Assembly (NCBI GenBank): GCA_002507565.1
Contig: MOXJ01000006.1
Location: forward strand, 31,239-95,238
Origin: Candidatus Reconcilbacillus cellulovorans
Lineage (GTDB): Bacteria > Bacillota > Bacilli > Paenibacillales > Reconciliibacillaceae
Length of the DNA stretch: 64,000 nucleotides
Direction of reading: 5' to 3'
Under the pieces are notes generated by a model, which saw only the letters and a list, made by a program, of their open reading frames with translations, had not been told where the DNA came from and made no database searches. Positions within the stretch are counted from its first letter, which is position 1. The number at the start of each line of letters is the position of its first letter. Positions 39,442 through 48,647 of this stretch are shown in pieces. Both the position numbers and the translations under genes were made by a program.

Positions 39442-40218
39442 TCATCCGCACGCGAGCAACGCGTCCAATATCGCGATGTTCGCCCGCTCGTTCAGCCGCG
39501 ACAGGCGCGACAGCCGCCAGCGGTCCACCGGCGCCGCCGGCATTTCGCCGCAGACGTCGGCGCCGACCACGTACTTGGCCCGGACGAGCATGCGCAGCGC
39601 CTCGGTCAGCGAGTCCAACCTCATCGAGCCATGGTCCCAGTTCGTCGCCGCAAACGCGCGGTCTAGGACATCCTTGTCAACACTGATGTAAACCTCCTCC
39701 CCGCACACATTCGTAAACCGGGCGAAGCCGCCGAGACCGTCGGAAACGCCGGTCAGGACAACAAGACGGCCGCACCAGCGCGACTGAAGCGCGCGGCGGG
39801 CCGCCTCCTCCGACAAACCGATCAGAATCGCTCTCCGCAAGTTCGGCAGACGTTCAAACGCCTCGTCGAGCCATGTGCCGCACGACAAAAGGCCCGGCGT
39901 CTCCTCGACGGACCCGGCGCAGGTGGCCATGTCCGCATGGCGGTCGAACAGCACGAGATCGAACGGACGGCTGATCTCGGCGAGCAGCGCCAGAGTGACG
40001 TAATGGCGGTCGCCGCTGCCGAGAAACGTCACGCCGCGGCCAACTCGGCGGGAAAGCCGCCTTCGGATTTCGTCGAACGCCTCCTCTGTACAAAACAGCC
40101 GCGTCCCCGCGACGTCGCGCATGTCGACGCGACAGCGGGCGCGCGAAACGAGCGCGGGCTGCCAGTCGAACGTTTCGTCGAAATCAAGCAGCGTCACTTC
40201 CCGATGCACGATTGCCAC
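39442..40218 (-). CDS. Ureohydrolase (arginase/agmatinase) fold protein of unknown substrate
   Basis: 258 residues. All six manganese ligands of the arginase family can be aligned: His72 in GSGDRHY, Asp92, His94 and Asp96 in FDRHADM, Asp181 and Asp183 in ISVDKDVLD, with the family-like GADVCGEMP near 219-226. The canonical GGDHS is changed to GSGDRHY, and the SxDxDxxDPxxAPG loop to SVDKDVLDRAFAATNW, so substrate preference should differ from arginase or agmatinase. GTG start at 40218. It follows rdgB by 19 bases, in the slot held by the phosphodiesterase ysnB in B. subtilis, so it is cotranscribed with rph and rdgB. Confidence 0.85.
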   Translation of the reverse strand: MAIVHREVTLLDFDETFDWQPALVSRARCRVDMRDVAGTRLFCTEEAFDEIRRRLSRRVGRGVTFLGSGDRHYVTLALLAEISRPFDLVLFDRHADMATCAGSVEETPGLLSCGTWLDEAFERLPNLRRAILIGLSEEAARRALQSRWCGRLVVLTGVSDGLGGFARFTNVCGEEVYISVDKDVLDRAFAATNWDHGSMRLDSLTEALRMLVRAKYVVGADVCGEMPAAPVDRWRLSRLSRLNERANIAILDALLACG

Positions 40219-40237
40219 GGCCGATCCGACCCTCCGT

Positions 40238-40870
40238 CTACGGAGCGGCGAACAGATTCCGCACCGCCCGACCGCGGTGACTGACGGCGTTCTTTTCGTC
40301 CTCCGACAGTTCCGCCATCGTCTTGCCCAGCTCGGGCAAATAAAAATGCGGGTCGTAGCCGAAACCGTTTTCGCCGGCCGGCTGTTCGCAAATCCAGCCT
40401 TCGACGCGCCCTTCGCCGAACCTCGTCATTCCGCTTTCCGGATCGTGGAGCGCCAAAACACAGACGAACGCAGCCGGGCTGAGCAACCGGAACCGCGACG
40501 CCGGCGGCGTCCAGTTGATGTTGAAAGCAGCTTCCCGCAGCCGGGCGATCAGTTTGGCGTTATTGGCCGCATCACCAGCCCTTTCGCCGGCGTACCGTGC
40601 ACTGTGCACGCCCGGTTCGCCGCCGAGCGCCTCGACGCATAAGCCGGAATCGTCGGCTAGCACCGGCCGGCCGAGATGACGTGCGACGACAACCGCCTTT
40701 TTCTCGGCGTTTGTTCGAAAACTGTCGCCGTCTTCATCGATTTCGGGCACATCCGGAAAATCGCGCAGCCCGATGACACGAAAGCCGTACCGGTCGAGCA
40801 GGCGCGCGAACTCGCGCAATTTCCCCTCATTTCTCGTCGCGATCACCAACCGCCTGTCCGATCGGTCCAT
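40238..40870 (-). CDS. rdgB: XTP/dITP diphosphatase (RdgB/HAM1 family)
   Basis: House-cleaning nucleotide hydrolase that removes ITP and XTP. 210 residues; [16 protein letters not shown] at the N-terminus, [24 protein letters not shown], and [19 protein letters not shown] with SHRGRAV. Start ATG at 40870 with GGAGG 6 bases upstream, overlapping the rph end by 44 bases; the longer start at 40900 has no ribosome site. The loop after NNAKLIARL holds a few extra residues relative to B. subtilis. Confidence 0.95.
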   Translation of the reverse strand: MDRSDRRLVIATRNEGKLREFARLLDRYGFRVIGLRDFPDVPEIDEDGDSFRTNAEKKAVVVARHLGRPVLADDSGLCVEALGGEPGVHSARYAGERAGDAANNAKLIARLREAAFNINWTPPASRFRLLSPAAFVCVLALHDPESGMTRFGEGRVEGWICEQPAGENGFGYDPHFYLPELGKTMAELSEDEKNAVSHRGRAVRNLFAAP

Positions 40871-41615
40871 GCGCGACCTCCTTCCCGATGTCGTGCGCAA
40901 GCGGCCCTAGCGCCCGTTTTTGCGCCTCGATCAACCGCTGCGCGCCGATTTCCGCAAGGCGCAGCAGTTCATCCAGCGTCGCACGCGAAAACGGCGCCGA
41001 CTCGCCGGTTCCCTGGATTTCCACCAGCAGTCCCCGTCCCGTCACGGCGACGTTCATGTCGACCTCGGCTCGCACGTCTTCTTCGTAATTCAGATCAAGC
41101 ACCGCCCGCCCGTCGACGAGCCCGACGCTTACAGCTGCCAGAAAATCGGTCAACGGCAGGCGATCCAGCTTGCCTTCGCCGACCAGGCGCTCCAGCGCGA
41201 ACGCCAGAGCAAGATAAGCGCCGGTCAGCGAAGCCGTCCGCGTGCCGCCGTCGGCCTGAAGCACGTCGCAGTCGAGCACGACCGTCCGCTCTCCAAGCGC
41301 CTCCAGCGACACGACGGAGCGAAGCGCGCGGCCGATCATTCGTTGGATTTCCATCGTTCTGCCGGAAGGACGCCCCTTGGCAGACTCGCGTTGGTTGCGC
41401 ACTTGTGTCGCGCGCGGCAGCATCGCGTATTCGGCCGTCACCCAGCCTCGCCCCTGTCCTTTTAGAAAAGGCGGCACCTTCTCCTCCACCGTCGCCGTAC
41501 AAAGCACAACCGTCGCGCCGAGCTCCATGAGAACGGATCCTTCCGCATGGCGGATATAATGAGGCGTAATGCGCACCTCGCGCATCTCGTCCGCTCGACG
41601 CCCGTCAAGACGCAA
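40827..41615 (-). CDS. rph: Ribonuclease PH
   Basis: Phosphorolytic 3' exoribonuclease for tRNA and rRNA end maturation. 262 residues; [46 protein letters not shown], and [17 protein letters not shown]. The start is TTG at 41615 with AGGTGA 6 bases upstream; the next ATG would delete the essential RxDGR segment. It comes after a terminator that follows gerM, so rph-rdgB transcription must start near 41640 or read through. Confidence 0.95.
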   Translation of the reverse strand: MRLDGRRADEMREVRITPHYIRHAEGSVLMELGATVVLCTATVEEKVPPFLKGQGRGWVTAEYAMLPRATQVRNQRESAKGRPSGRTMEIQRMIGRALRSVVSLEALGERTVVLDCDVLQADGGTRTASLTGAYLALAFALERLVGEGKLDRLPLTDFLAAVSVGLVDGRAVLDLNYEEDVRAEVDMNVAVTGRGLLVEIQGTGESAPFSRATLDELLRLAEIGAQRLIEAQKRALGPLAHDIGKEVAHGPIGQAVGDRDEK

Positions 41616-41655
41616 GCCCGCTCACCTTCCTTTCCGGCACGTTGTTTATTTTACC

Positions 41656-41682
41656 AAAAAAAACGCGGCGGCGCACGCCGCC
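41656..41682 (-). terminator. Rho-independent terminator between gerM and rph
   Basis: GGCGGC/GCCGCC stem with 4-base loop (41667-41682), then eight T residues on the minus strand. It insulates the sporulation/germination gene gerM from the rph-rdgB unit. Confidence 0.8.
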
Positions 41683-41722
41683 TCGAGCCGTCCGTCCGCG
41701 ACTTTAGAAGCGTCATGCCGCG

Positions 41723-42778
41723 TCACGACTTGACGGGATTCGGCCGTGTCGGACGTTCCACCGGCCGGCTGAGATCGCGGCCGTCGGTCGTCTTCAAATC
41801 CGCCCTGCCGTCGACGCGGATCAGCACGCGTTCTGCGCCGGTATTTTCCGCAAGCGTCAGCATGATCGCCTGCGCAGTCTCCCCTTCGACCCGGCCATCC
41901 GGGCCGAGCAAGGCGTCGTCGAAACGTGCGGAAGCGACGCCGTCTCGAACCGACACGCCCAAAAAATGCGCATCCGACATGACGGGCGACGACAGCGGCG
42001 AAGCCGGCAAAGGCCCGCGCACCAGCTCGCGGATCGCCGCCTGCGCCGGATCGTCCGTCAGCGGCACAAGCCTTGTCACGGGCACGAAATACGCGAAGCG
42101 GTCGGCTGTTTCGCCGCGAAAATACAGCGTCACCGCCGTCGTCCTCCCGTAATCGGCTTCCGGTGCTTTTTCTAAGTTAATGCCGATTTTCCGCGTCAGC
42201 GGAGCGGGAATCGGAAGCCCCGCGACAGGCATTCGACCGAGCGTTTTTCCTGCGATCCGCAGCTCGACGGACGAGACGGCCGGAAACGACGTCAACGTCC
42301 ATACGACGGATTCCAACACTTTTCTCTCCTGCTCGGCGGGATACCGCGCGAACTCCGCAGAAAAATCGACGGCCGCCTTGCCGCGGGCTAAATCAACCGA
42401 TAATTTCGTTCCTTGCGGCAAAACAGGCGAAAATCCCGCCGGCAGCTTCCCTTCGGCCGGTCCGCCGCGCACAAGATGCTCGAGCGCCGTCCTGCCCGCC
42501 GCTTCTTGAGCCGGCACGCGAATCGTAACCGGCGCGACCAGCCCGTGCGGATCCAGCACATAAAGCGTCAGCGGCATTTCGCCGCCGGTGTCCCCAGTCG
42601 CCTGTGCTGGTTCCGGAACGGAAGCCGTCGACGGTTCAGCGACGGCGTCGATTCCCTGCGGCGGGTCGATCGGCCCGGATGCTGGACTGACGGTCCATGA
42701 TCCGCAGCCGGTCAACGCCGATACCAGCGCTGCCGAAAACACTGCCCGAAGCCGCGCCGCTTTCCAGGGTCGGCTCAT
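41723..42778 (-). CDS. gerM: GerM-type lipoprotein with two GerMN domains
   Basis: Surface lipoprotein needed for engulfment and germination in Bacillus, where GerM stabilises the SpoIIIA-SpoIIQ channel. 351 residues: signal peptide with lipobox LTGC (Cys25), a Pro/Ser-rich linker to about residue 67, then two GerMN repeats (roughly 70-205 and 215-335; shared phrases LTLYVLDPHG / VTLYFRGE and ALEHLVRGGP / AIRELVRGPL). ATG with GGGAGGGG about 6 bases upstream. gerM-rph-rdgB synteny matches B. subtilis. Confidence 0.92.
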   Translation of the reverse strand: MSRPWKAARLRAVFSAALVSALTGCGSWTVSPASGPIDPPQGIDAVAEPSTASVPEPAQATGDTGGEMPLTLYVLDPHGLVAPVTIRVPAQEAAGRTALEHLVRGGPAEGKLPAGFSPVLPQGTKLSVDLARGKAAVDFSAEFARYPAEQERKVLESVVWTLTSFPAVSSVELRIAGKTLGRMPVAGLPIPAPLTRKIGINLEKAPEADYGRTTAVTLYFRGETADRFAYFVPVTRLVPLTDDPAQAAIRELVRGPLPASPLSSPVMSDAHFLGVSVRDGVASARFDDALLGPDGRVEGETAQAIMLTLAENTGAERVLIRVDGRADLKTTDGRDLSRPVERPTRPNPVKS

Positions 42779-42915
42779 CGGTCACCCCTCCCAACAGACG
42801 TTTCATCCGCGACTCGGTATATGTATACGAGCCCGGGACGGGTTTATAACCGGATGTTGTCCGACCCGCGGGGACATCCTAAATCGCAGACCGACGCGAA
42901 CGGGAGGGCGAACCG

Positions 42916-43428
42916 ATGCATCCTGAACGAACCGAGTCCGGTTGCGACGAAATCGCACGGTCAGCCCGGATTTGGCTGATTCGGCGCGGCGTTACGGCCG
43001 AAGACATCGCAGAACTTGTATACGTCCTGCAAAAAGACTATATCCCCGGCCTGACGCGCGACGAATGTCTTGAAAACGTCGAGCACGCGTTGTCCAAACG
43101 CGACGTTCAAAACGCGGTACTGACCGGTATCCAACTCGACGAGCTTGCGGAACAGGGAAAACTCACCCAGCCGCTTCTGGCGATGATCCGCGAAGACGAC
43201 CGACTGTACGGCTGCGACGAGGCACTTGCGACGGCGATCGTCGGCGTATACGGCACCATCGGCCTGACCAACTACGGCTACATCGACAGATTGAAACCCG
43301 GTATCCTCCGCAAACTCGACGACCGCCGCGACGGCGAAACCCACACCTTCCTCGATGACATCGTCGGCGCGCTTGCAGCCGCGGCGGCAAGCCGCATCGC
43401 GCACCGCCGCGCCGCCGTACGCGTCTAG
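42916..43428 (+). CDS. Phosphatidylglycerophosphatase A-like (YutG family) protein
   Basis: 170 residues with the PgpA/YutG alpha-helical fold: WLIRRGVTAEDIAELVYVLQ, DECLENVEHALSKRDVQNAVLTGI-like block, and TAIVGVYGTIGLTNYGYIDRL. It is a cytoplasmic-type protein without the membrane spans of enteric PgpA, so lipid phosphatase activity is uncertain. The C-terminal tail is Ala/Arg-rich. GGGAGGGCG about 7 bases before the ATG. It is transcribed alone, divergent from gerM and convergent with the FAD oxidoreductase gene. Confidence 0.85.
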   Translation: MHPERTESGCDEIARSARIWLIRRGVTAEDIAELVYVLQKDYIPGLTRDECLENVEHALSKRDVQNAVLTGIQLDELAEQGKLTQPLLAMIREDDRLYGCDEALATAIVGVYGTIGLTNYGYIDRLKPGILRKLDDRRDGETHTFLDDIVGALAAAAASRIAHRRAAVRV

Positions 43429-43444
43429 CCGGCCGACCGGCCGG

Positions 43445-45418
43445 TCAGTCGAACCGCCGGCCGGCCGCTGCCTCGACGGCGTCTCGCAACAACAGATACG
43501 TCTCGCCGATCGTCAGCCGCCGCGCGTCGACGATCGCCCGCACCGTATCGGGTTTAAGCAAGCCACGCGCGAGCAGTACTTCTTCGGCCTCTCGGCGATC
43601 GGCACGAACGTTTACCGCGCACAACACCGTATAAGCGGCCTGATCGAGCGTAAGCGGAGCTTTTTTCGGCTCGACGTCCCGCGGAAACCCCGGTGCGGCA
43701 AGCGCAGCCGACGGATCGCCGGGGAACGCCGCCGGAAACATCCGCTTCGCATTCGCCATCAACCAGACAAACCCTTGGGGGTTGGCGGGATCGTCGAGCC
43801 GGAACCGGTTGTCGTACCCGCCTTTGGCCAGGCCGAGCGACACCGCCGCCTTCAGCCCGGGATACGTCCGATGGCGCATATATTCCGGTGTTTTCGCCTG
43901 AAACGGATAAATTTCCATACCCTGCCTGTTCAACAAATTCTGCAGCTCGGCGATCGCCGCCCTAGACCGCATAAGACCGTGAATCGTCAGCCCGGACTCT
44001 TTCGCGACTTTTACCGCCGCCCCCGCGGCCTGTCCGGTCGCCATGCCGAGCGGTACGACGCGCGCGCTGCCGTGCGCCAGGGAATCGAAACCCGCCGAGC
44101 GCCCAACGACGAGCAAGCCGTCGACGCCTTTCGGAACAAGCGATCGAAACGGTACGGCGTAACGCTCGGGACGAAACAGTACCGCGCCGGAATCTTCCGG
44201 AGACGTCCGCTGTAAGTCGACGGGATACGAACCGATCGCCACGCGGTCCCACTGGTCGCGGTTTTCCAGCAGGTCGACGACGGAAAGCCGATATTCGGCG
44301 ACGAGGTGCCGCGATTCGCGCACGTACAGCTCGCGCGCCGTTTCGCCCGGCTCCACGCCCTCGAACTCCGGATAGCGCCGTTTCATTTCGGCGACGATGC
44401 GCGGTAGTTCCGCGCGCACGAGATCGAATGCCTCGCGGACCGACGCGGAGTTGAACGGATCGACGCCGAACAGCAATACAGCGTTGACAAGCGCGGTATG
44501 GTCGTTTTGCAGGCCGATGTTCAACCCGCGCATGCGCAGCCGATCCGGGTGCAAGGAGACGTATTCGTACATGCCCTTGTATCCCCAAGCGCTGCGCTCG
44601 TCCGCGCCGGAATTCGGATCGTCGTCGGAATTCAGACTCTTTTGAATCCGCCTCCAAACCTCGGGCGTCACCCCTTTGAGCTGAAACACCAGCGTCGCTG
44701 CCATGCTAACCCTCGGTTCGCCCAAATCTTCCCGTCCGACCGTAAACTGGGCTCCGGCGGCCGCCGCCACGTCCGCGTCTTGCGTCGCGTCGATCAACGC
44801 AAAAGACTGAAACGTCCGCTGCGACCCGTCCGGCATCGTTACGGCAAGACCGCGGACCGTCCGGACGCCGGCAATCGTCTCAACGATCGGTTGCATCGAG
44901 CGGACTTTCATCAGCAGGTCCACGTTCCGCTCCGCCCGAACCATGCGGGCGAAAGCATTCGCCGCCGTCTTTACGTCGAACGACGTTCCTTCCACCTGGT
45001 CGAACCATTCCTTGAAAAGACCCTTGTTCCAGTAATCGCGGCGGAAATGCGGCTTGTCCCAAACGTAATTCATATCGAGGCTGTTCAGCCATCCAAGCGT
45101 AAACAGCCCGCCCAGCACATCGCGGTCGCGGCCGTCGACCAAAAGCGTTTTCAGACCGTTCCGCGCGGCCGACACCGCGGCGACGACGCCTTCCGGATCC
45201 GTTCCCGCGACGATGACGTCGTAGTTATCTTCCAAATCTTCCAATTTCCTGGATGGAGGCGGCACGAATTCCCGACTTTCCCCCTTGTCGCCGAAAAAAC
45301 CGGCCCCTTTCGTTTTCACCCACCACCCTGCCGCTGCGACGACCGCCGCGCATACGGCCGACAACACGGCCAGCGCGACGACCCGCATGCGGCGATTCCC
45401 CCACACCTTTTGCCACAA
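43445..45418 (-). CDS. Membrane-anchored FAD-dependent oxidoreductase (FAD_oxidored family)
   Basis: About 657 residues. An N-terminal membrane segment (VVALAVLSAVCAAVVAAAGWW) precedes a FAD-binding core YDVIVAGTDPEGVVAAVSAA in which the usual GxGxxG has become GTDPEG. Later segments include ALIDATQDADVAAAAGA and GVDGLLVVGRSAGFDSLAHGSARV. The C-terminal 110 residues (FPRDVEPKKAPLTLDQAAY...) look like an added helical domain. TTG at 45418 has GGAGGA 9 bases upstream; the ATG at 45439 has no ribosome site. It begins about 30 bases after the metallo-beta-lactamase-fold gene, same strand. The active site probably faces outward; substrate unknown. Confidence 0.82.
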   Translation of the reverse strand: MWQKVWGNRRMRVVALAVLSAVCAAVVAAAGWWVKTKGAGFFGDKGESREFVPPPSRKLEDLEDNYDVIVAGTDPEGVVAAVSAARNGLKTLLVDGRDRDVLGGLFTLGWLNSLDMNYVWDKPHFRRDYWNKGLFKEWFDQVEGTSFDVKTAANAFARMVRAERNVDLLMKVRSMQPIVETIAGVRTVRGLAVTMPDGSQRTFQSFALIDATQDADVAAAAGAQFTVGREDLGEPRVSMAATLVFQLKGVTPEVWRRIQKSLNSDDDPNSGADERSAWGYKGMYEYVSLHPDRLRMRGLNIGLQNDHTALVNAVLLFGVDPFNSASVREAFDLVRAELPRIVAEMKRRYPEFEGVEPGETARELYVRESRHLVAEYRLSVVDLLENRDQWDRVAIGSYPVDLQRTSPEDSGAVLFRPERYAVPFRSLVPKGVDGLLVVGRSAGFDSLAHGSARVVPLGMATGQAAGAAVKVAKESGLTIHGLMRSRAAIAELQNLLNRQGMEIYPFQAKTPEYMRHRTYPGLKAAVSLGLAKGGYDNRFRLDDPANPQGFVWLMANAKRMFPAAFPGDPSAALAAPGFPRDVEPKKAPLTLDQAAYTVLCAVNVRADRREAEEVLLARGLLKPDTVRAIVDARRLTIGETYLLLRDAVEAAAGRRFD

Positions 45419-45447
45419 ACCGTTTTCTCCTCCCACCATAAGACCGC

Positions 45448-46485
45448 TTACGACACCCGGCTTCTCGAAACGGCCGCCTCGAACGCGACGACACCGCCCC
45501 GCTCTTGCGCGACCAGTCGGCCGCGCCTTTCAAGATAGACCAGATGCGCCAACGTTTCCGCCATCGCAAACCTTAACTGGTGAATAGTCAACCGGTCGCC
45601 GAACAGCCTCCGACAGACGGCATAGGCCGACATCGGTTCCGCCAACATCGCCTCGATGGCCGCCAACCTGCGGCGGTGATGTTCGATGATCGCCGACGTC
45701 CGAGCGCCGAACGACGAAAACGGTTCGCCGTGCCCGGGATACGCGATGCGCACCGACAGCGTACCGAGGGCTTCAAGGCTTTTCAAAAACGACCCCAGCG
45801 GATCGTCGTCGAAACCGGGCAGAAAGCCGACATTCGGCGTAATTTTTTCAAGAACATGGTCGCCGCAAAACAGGACGCCGCCCGTTCCGGCCGTTCCCCC
45901 GTCTGCCGAGTCCGTCGGGGCGGCTTCGAACGCTTCGTAAAACGCAAAATGGCCCGCCGCGTGCCCCGGCGTCGCGATCGCCCGAAATCCGCCGTCGCCG
46001 ATCGGCACGAATTCGCCCGAACGCAACTCCGTAAATTCGGGCAGCGGCGACACCTGGGCGGCGAAGCCGTCGAGATGCACCCGCATGTCGGCCAACGTGC
46101 CGGCGTCCATGCCGTGGCGCGCGAACAACTCCAACAACGCCTCGGTCATCGGCGACCCCGGCCCCCACAGCAGCCTCGCCTGCGCCGCTCCCTCGGCGCT
46201 CAGATAGACCGGCGCCCGCGACCGCTCCTGCAGCACGCCGGCCATGCCGAGATGATCGGGATGATGATGCGTCAACACGATGCGGACGACGTCGGCGTCG
46301 GTCATGCCGAGCTCCCGCATCGCCTCCGACCATGCCACCTCCGTTTCCGGCGATCGCAAGCCGGCGTCGATCACCGTAAAGCCGTCGTCGCCGCGGACGA
46401 CGTACGCGTTGACCGACTGCAAGGGAAACGGCAGCGGCAGACGCACCCGAAACAGCCCGGGAAAGAGCTCTCTTGCCCGTTTCAA
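45448..46485 (-). CDS. Metallo-beta-lactamase-fold hydrolase
   Basis: 345 residues. The dinuclear zinc motif THHHPDHLGM (near 72-81), GHAAGHFAFY, CGDHVLE and AYPGHGEPF are all present. A C-terminal winged-helix-like region (about 270-335, MSAYAVCRRLFGDRLTIHQLRFAMAE in outline) is typical of the LACTB2-like or BRcat-type hydrolases. It overlaps the methyltransferase stop by 4 bases (ATGA), so they are translationally coupled. Substrate unknown; a thioester or phosphodiester is possible. Confidence 0.88.
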   Translation of the reverse strand: MKRARELFPGLFRVRLPLPFPLQSVNAYVVRGDDGFTVIDAGLRSPETEVAWSEAMRELGMTDADVVRIVLTHHHPDHLGMAGVLQERSRAPVYLSAEGAAQARLLWGPGSPMTEALLELFARHGMDAGTLADMRVHLDGFAAQVSPLPEFTELRSGEFVPIGDGGFRAIATPGHAAGHFAFYEAFEAAPTDSADGGTAGTGGVLFCGDHVLEKITPNVGFLPGFDDDPLGSFLKSLEALGTLSVRIAYPGHGEPFSSFGARTSAIIEHHRRRLAAIEAMLAEPMSAYAVCRRLFGDRLTIHQLRFAMAETLAHLVYLERRGRLVAQERGGVVAFEAAVSRSRVS

Positions 46486-47228
46486 GTCGAATTCACCGCC
46501 CGCTTCGATCCGATCAGAATGAGCCGAGGCGATTGCAGCCGGTCATAGGCCGAACCGTCGTAATCGCCGCAAACCGTCTCGACGACGAGCTGCGTGCCCG
46601 CCAACAATCGCTGAAAATCATCGAGCCGATACAGCCGGATCCGCTCCTCATACGTTCGGTCGGGCTTCCCCGGTTCCGACAGCCGAATCGTTTTAAAAAC
46701 AAACCGGCCGTCCGAAAACCGACGCTCCTCGATCCAAACGCCGCCGTCCCGACGCACGGAATGCGGAACGAGCGACGCCAGCACACGGTCCGGATTGAGA
46801 AAATCGATCAGCCACCGCCCGCCCGGCCGAAGCAGGCGTTCGATTTCATGAAGCACCCGGCCGTTATCCTCATCGCTTTCAAAATAACCGAACGACGTAA
46901 ACCAGTTCACGACGGCGTCGAACGGCCCGTCGAGCGGCACCGCACGCATGTCGCCGCGCACCCAGCGCACCTTTCCGGCAGCATCGCGGCGGCTCGCCTC
47001 CTTCAAAAGCGTTTCTGACAAATCGACGCCGGTCACGCGATAACCCGCTTCGGCCAACGCCAACGCATGACGCCCCGTGCCGCAGCACAGATCGAGGACG
47101 GAAGCACCTTCCGGCAAATCGAGCAGCCGCAGCATGCCGCGCACTTCCACCCGTGCTCCCGCGAAATCGCGATGCCGGTAAACGATCAAGTAGTCCGGTC
47201 CGAAACTGCGTTCATACCAACCCGTCAT
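46482..47228 (-). CDS. Class I SAM-dependent methyltransferase
   Basis: 248 residues with motif I VLDLCCGTGRHALALAEAG (near 44-62), motif II GVDLSETLLKEA and motif III VNWFTSFGYFESDEDN, typical of YxaB/UbiE-like small-molecule methyltransferases. The C-terminal beta-sheet resembles the Bacillus TehB-like family. ATG at 47228; the frame is open for 100 codons more, but an extended -10 promoter at 47262-47270 lies inside that extension. First gene of the operon with the MBL-fold hydrolase and the FAD oxidoreductase. Confidence 0.88.
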   Translation of the reverse strand: MTGWYERSFGPDYLIVYRHRDFAGARVEVRGMLRLLDLPEGASVLDLCCGTGRHALALAEAGYRVTGVDLSETLLKEASRRDAAGKVRWVRGDMRAVPLDGPFDAVVNWFTSFGYFESDEDNGRVLHEIERLLRPGGRWLIDFLNPDRVLASLVPHSVRRDGGVWIEERRFSDGRFVFKTIRLSEPGKPDRTYEERIRLYRLDDFQRLLAGTQLVVETVCGDYDGSAYDRLQSPRLILIGSKRAVNST

Positions 47229-47261
47229 CTGCGTCTTTGCGGCCCTCCCCCGGCTTTTCCC

Positions 47262-47288
47262 ATTGTAACACAAAGTGCCGTCCGTCAA
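47262..47288 (-). promoter_or_regulatory. Promoter of the methyltransferase-hydrolase-oxidoreductase operon
   Basis: TACAAT with TG one base upstream (TGTTACAAT, extended -10). TTGACG lies 15 bases upstream, or TGTTGA at 17. Confidence 0.5.
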
Positions 47289-47361
47289 CATCCCCAGCGC
47301 GATTCGACCAGATACGCCGGGATGCGCGTCGGCACCCGAAAAACCGGAAGAAGCGAAACGA

Positions 47362-48618
47362 TTAGGCCGCGGACTCCGACCAATCTTTTCCGTCCCAGCT
47401 GTATAGAACCGGTTTGCCGTCGGCCACCGTCCGCAGATGGACCGGCCTGCCCCACAGCCTGTAAACGAGCGGCAGCGTCCGCTGCGCGTATTTTTTGTCG
47501 AGCTCGACGCCCTCGTAACGATGCGCAAGCAGCAATTCGCCGCGGCTCTTGTAGTCTCCGTCCTTCACCGTGATGTACGGAAACCCGCCGTTCGTCCGCG
47601 ACGCGATCAGCTCGCGCCTGACCTCCTCGGCATCGGTCGCCGTCACGCGGTACACCTGCTGCTGTTTCCGGAAAACGAACAAATCGAGTTCTTCCACAAG
47701 TTCCTTGGTCAGGTAATTGCGGATGAGCGACACGTCGGATTCCGTCGCGCGCACCTCGAACAGGGCGTCCGTCCCTTCCTTCCGCTCGATCGCGCGCAGA
47801 ATACCGTAACCGAGGTAATACGGATTGAGCCGCCCGGGACCGGGCGCCAGCACCCCTGCGTTCATTTTCGCGAACTCGACGATTTCCGCGTCGGTCAGAT
47901 CCAGCTCGCGGACAAGCCGCAAGTGCCAGTACGTCGCCCACCCCTCATTTAAAATTTTCGTTTCCAGCTGCGGCCAGAAATACAGCATTTCCGCGCGCAA
48001 CCTATATAAAATCTCGCGCTGCCAGTCTTTCAAATAGCGCGCCTGTTCCGCAATAAACCCGATGACGTCCTTCGTCTCGCCGTCGCTTTCGGCGAACCCC
48101 TTGCCGCGGGCGAACCGCGCGTGCGGGTCGACGTGTTCGGCGATCGCCAGCCCCGCATCGAGGCACGCCTCGACTTCGTCCGTCCCGTACTCCTGCTCGA
48201 ACTGCCGGACGCGCTCGGCGAACACCGCCATCCGGTCGATCATGTTGCGGTCCGTCGCGGAAAACAGCGCGTTGTTCTTGAAAAAGTCGCTGTGGCCGAG
48301 CACGTGCGCGACGATCAGCTTGTTCTGCAAAAGCGAGTTCGTGTCGAGCAAAAACGCGTAGCACGGGTCGGAATTGACGACCAGCTCGTAAATGCGGCTC
48401 AACCCGTGGTCGTATTCCGCCTTCATCCGCTCATATGCCTTGCCGAAACTCCAGTGGGAAAACCGCGTCGGCATCCCGTACGCGCCGATCGAATACAAGA
48501 CCTGCGCCGGGCAAATCTCGTACCGCATCGGAAAAAAATCAAGGCCGTGTTCCCGCGCCAACTCCGTAATCCGCGCGATCGCCCGTTCCAGTTCGGCCGT
48601 CTCTTTCGCCGCGCCCAT
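47362..48618 (-). CDS. spoVR: SpoVR family protein
   Basis: 418 residues, the Bacillus stage V sporulation protein R family, linked with spore cortex formation; widespread outside spore formers as YcgB. Recognised from LDFFPMRYEICPAQVLYSIG, SFGKAYERMKAEYDHGLSRIYELV (outlined), HVLGHSDFFKNN and LNEGWATYWHLRLVRELDL; several conserved His and Glu suggest a metal site (HVLGHSDFF). Third gene of prkA-yhbH-spoVR, 29 bases after yhbH. Confidence 0.94.
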   Translation of the reverse strand: MGAAKETAELERAIARITELAREHGLDFFPMRYEICPAQVLYSIGAYGMPTRFSHWSFGKAYERMKAEYDHGLSRIYELVVNSDPCYAFLLDTNSLLQNKLIVAHVLGHSDFFKNNALFSATDRNMIDRMAVFAERVRQFEQEYGTDEVEACLDAGLAIAEHVDPHARFARGKGFAESDGETKDVIGFIAEQARYLKDWQREILYRLRAEMLYFWPQLETKILNEGWATYWHLRLVRELDLTDAEIVEFAKMNAGVLAPGPGRLNPYYLGYGILRAIERKEGTDALFEVRATESDVSLIRNYLTKELVEELDLFVFRKQQQVYRVTATDAEEVRRELIASRTNGGFPYITVKDGDYKSRGELLLAHRYEGVELDKKYAQRTLPLVYRLWGRPVHLRTVADGKPVLYSWDGKDWSESAA

Positions 48619-48647
48619 CGCCCGTCCCCCCTTTCGCCCTGCGGCTT

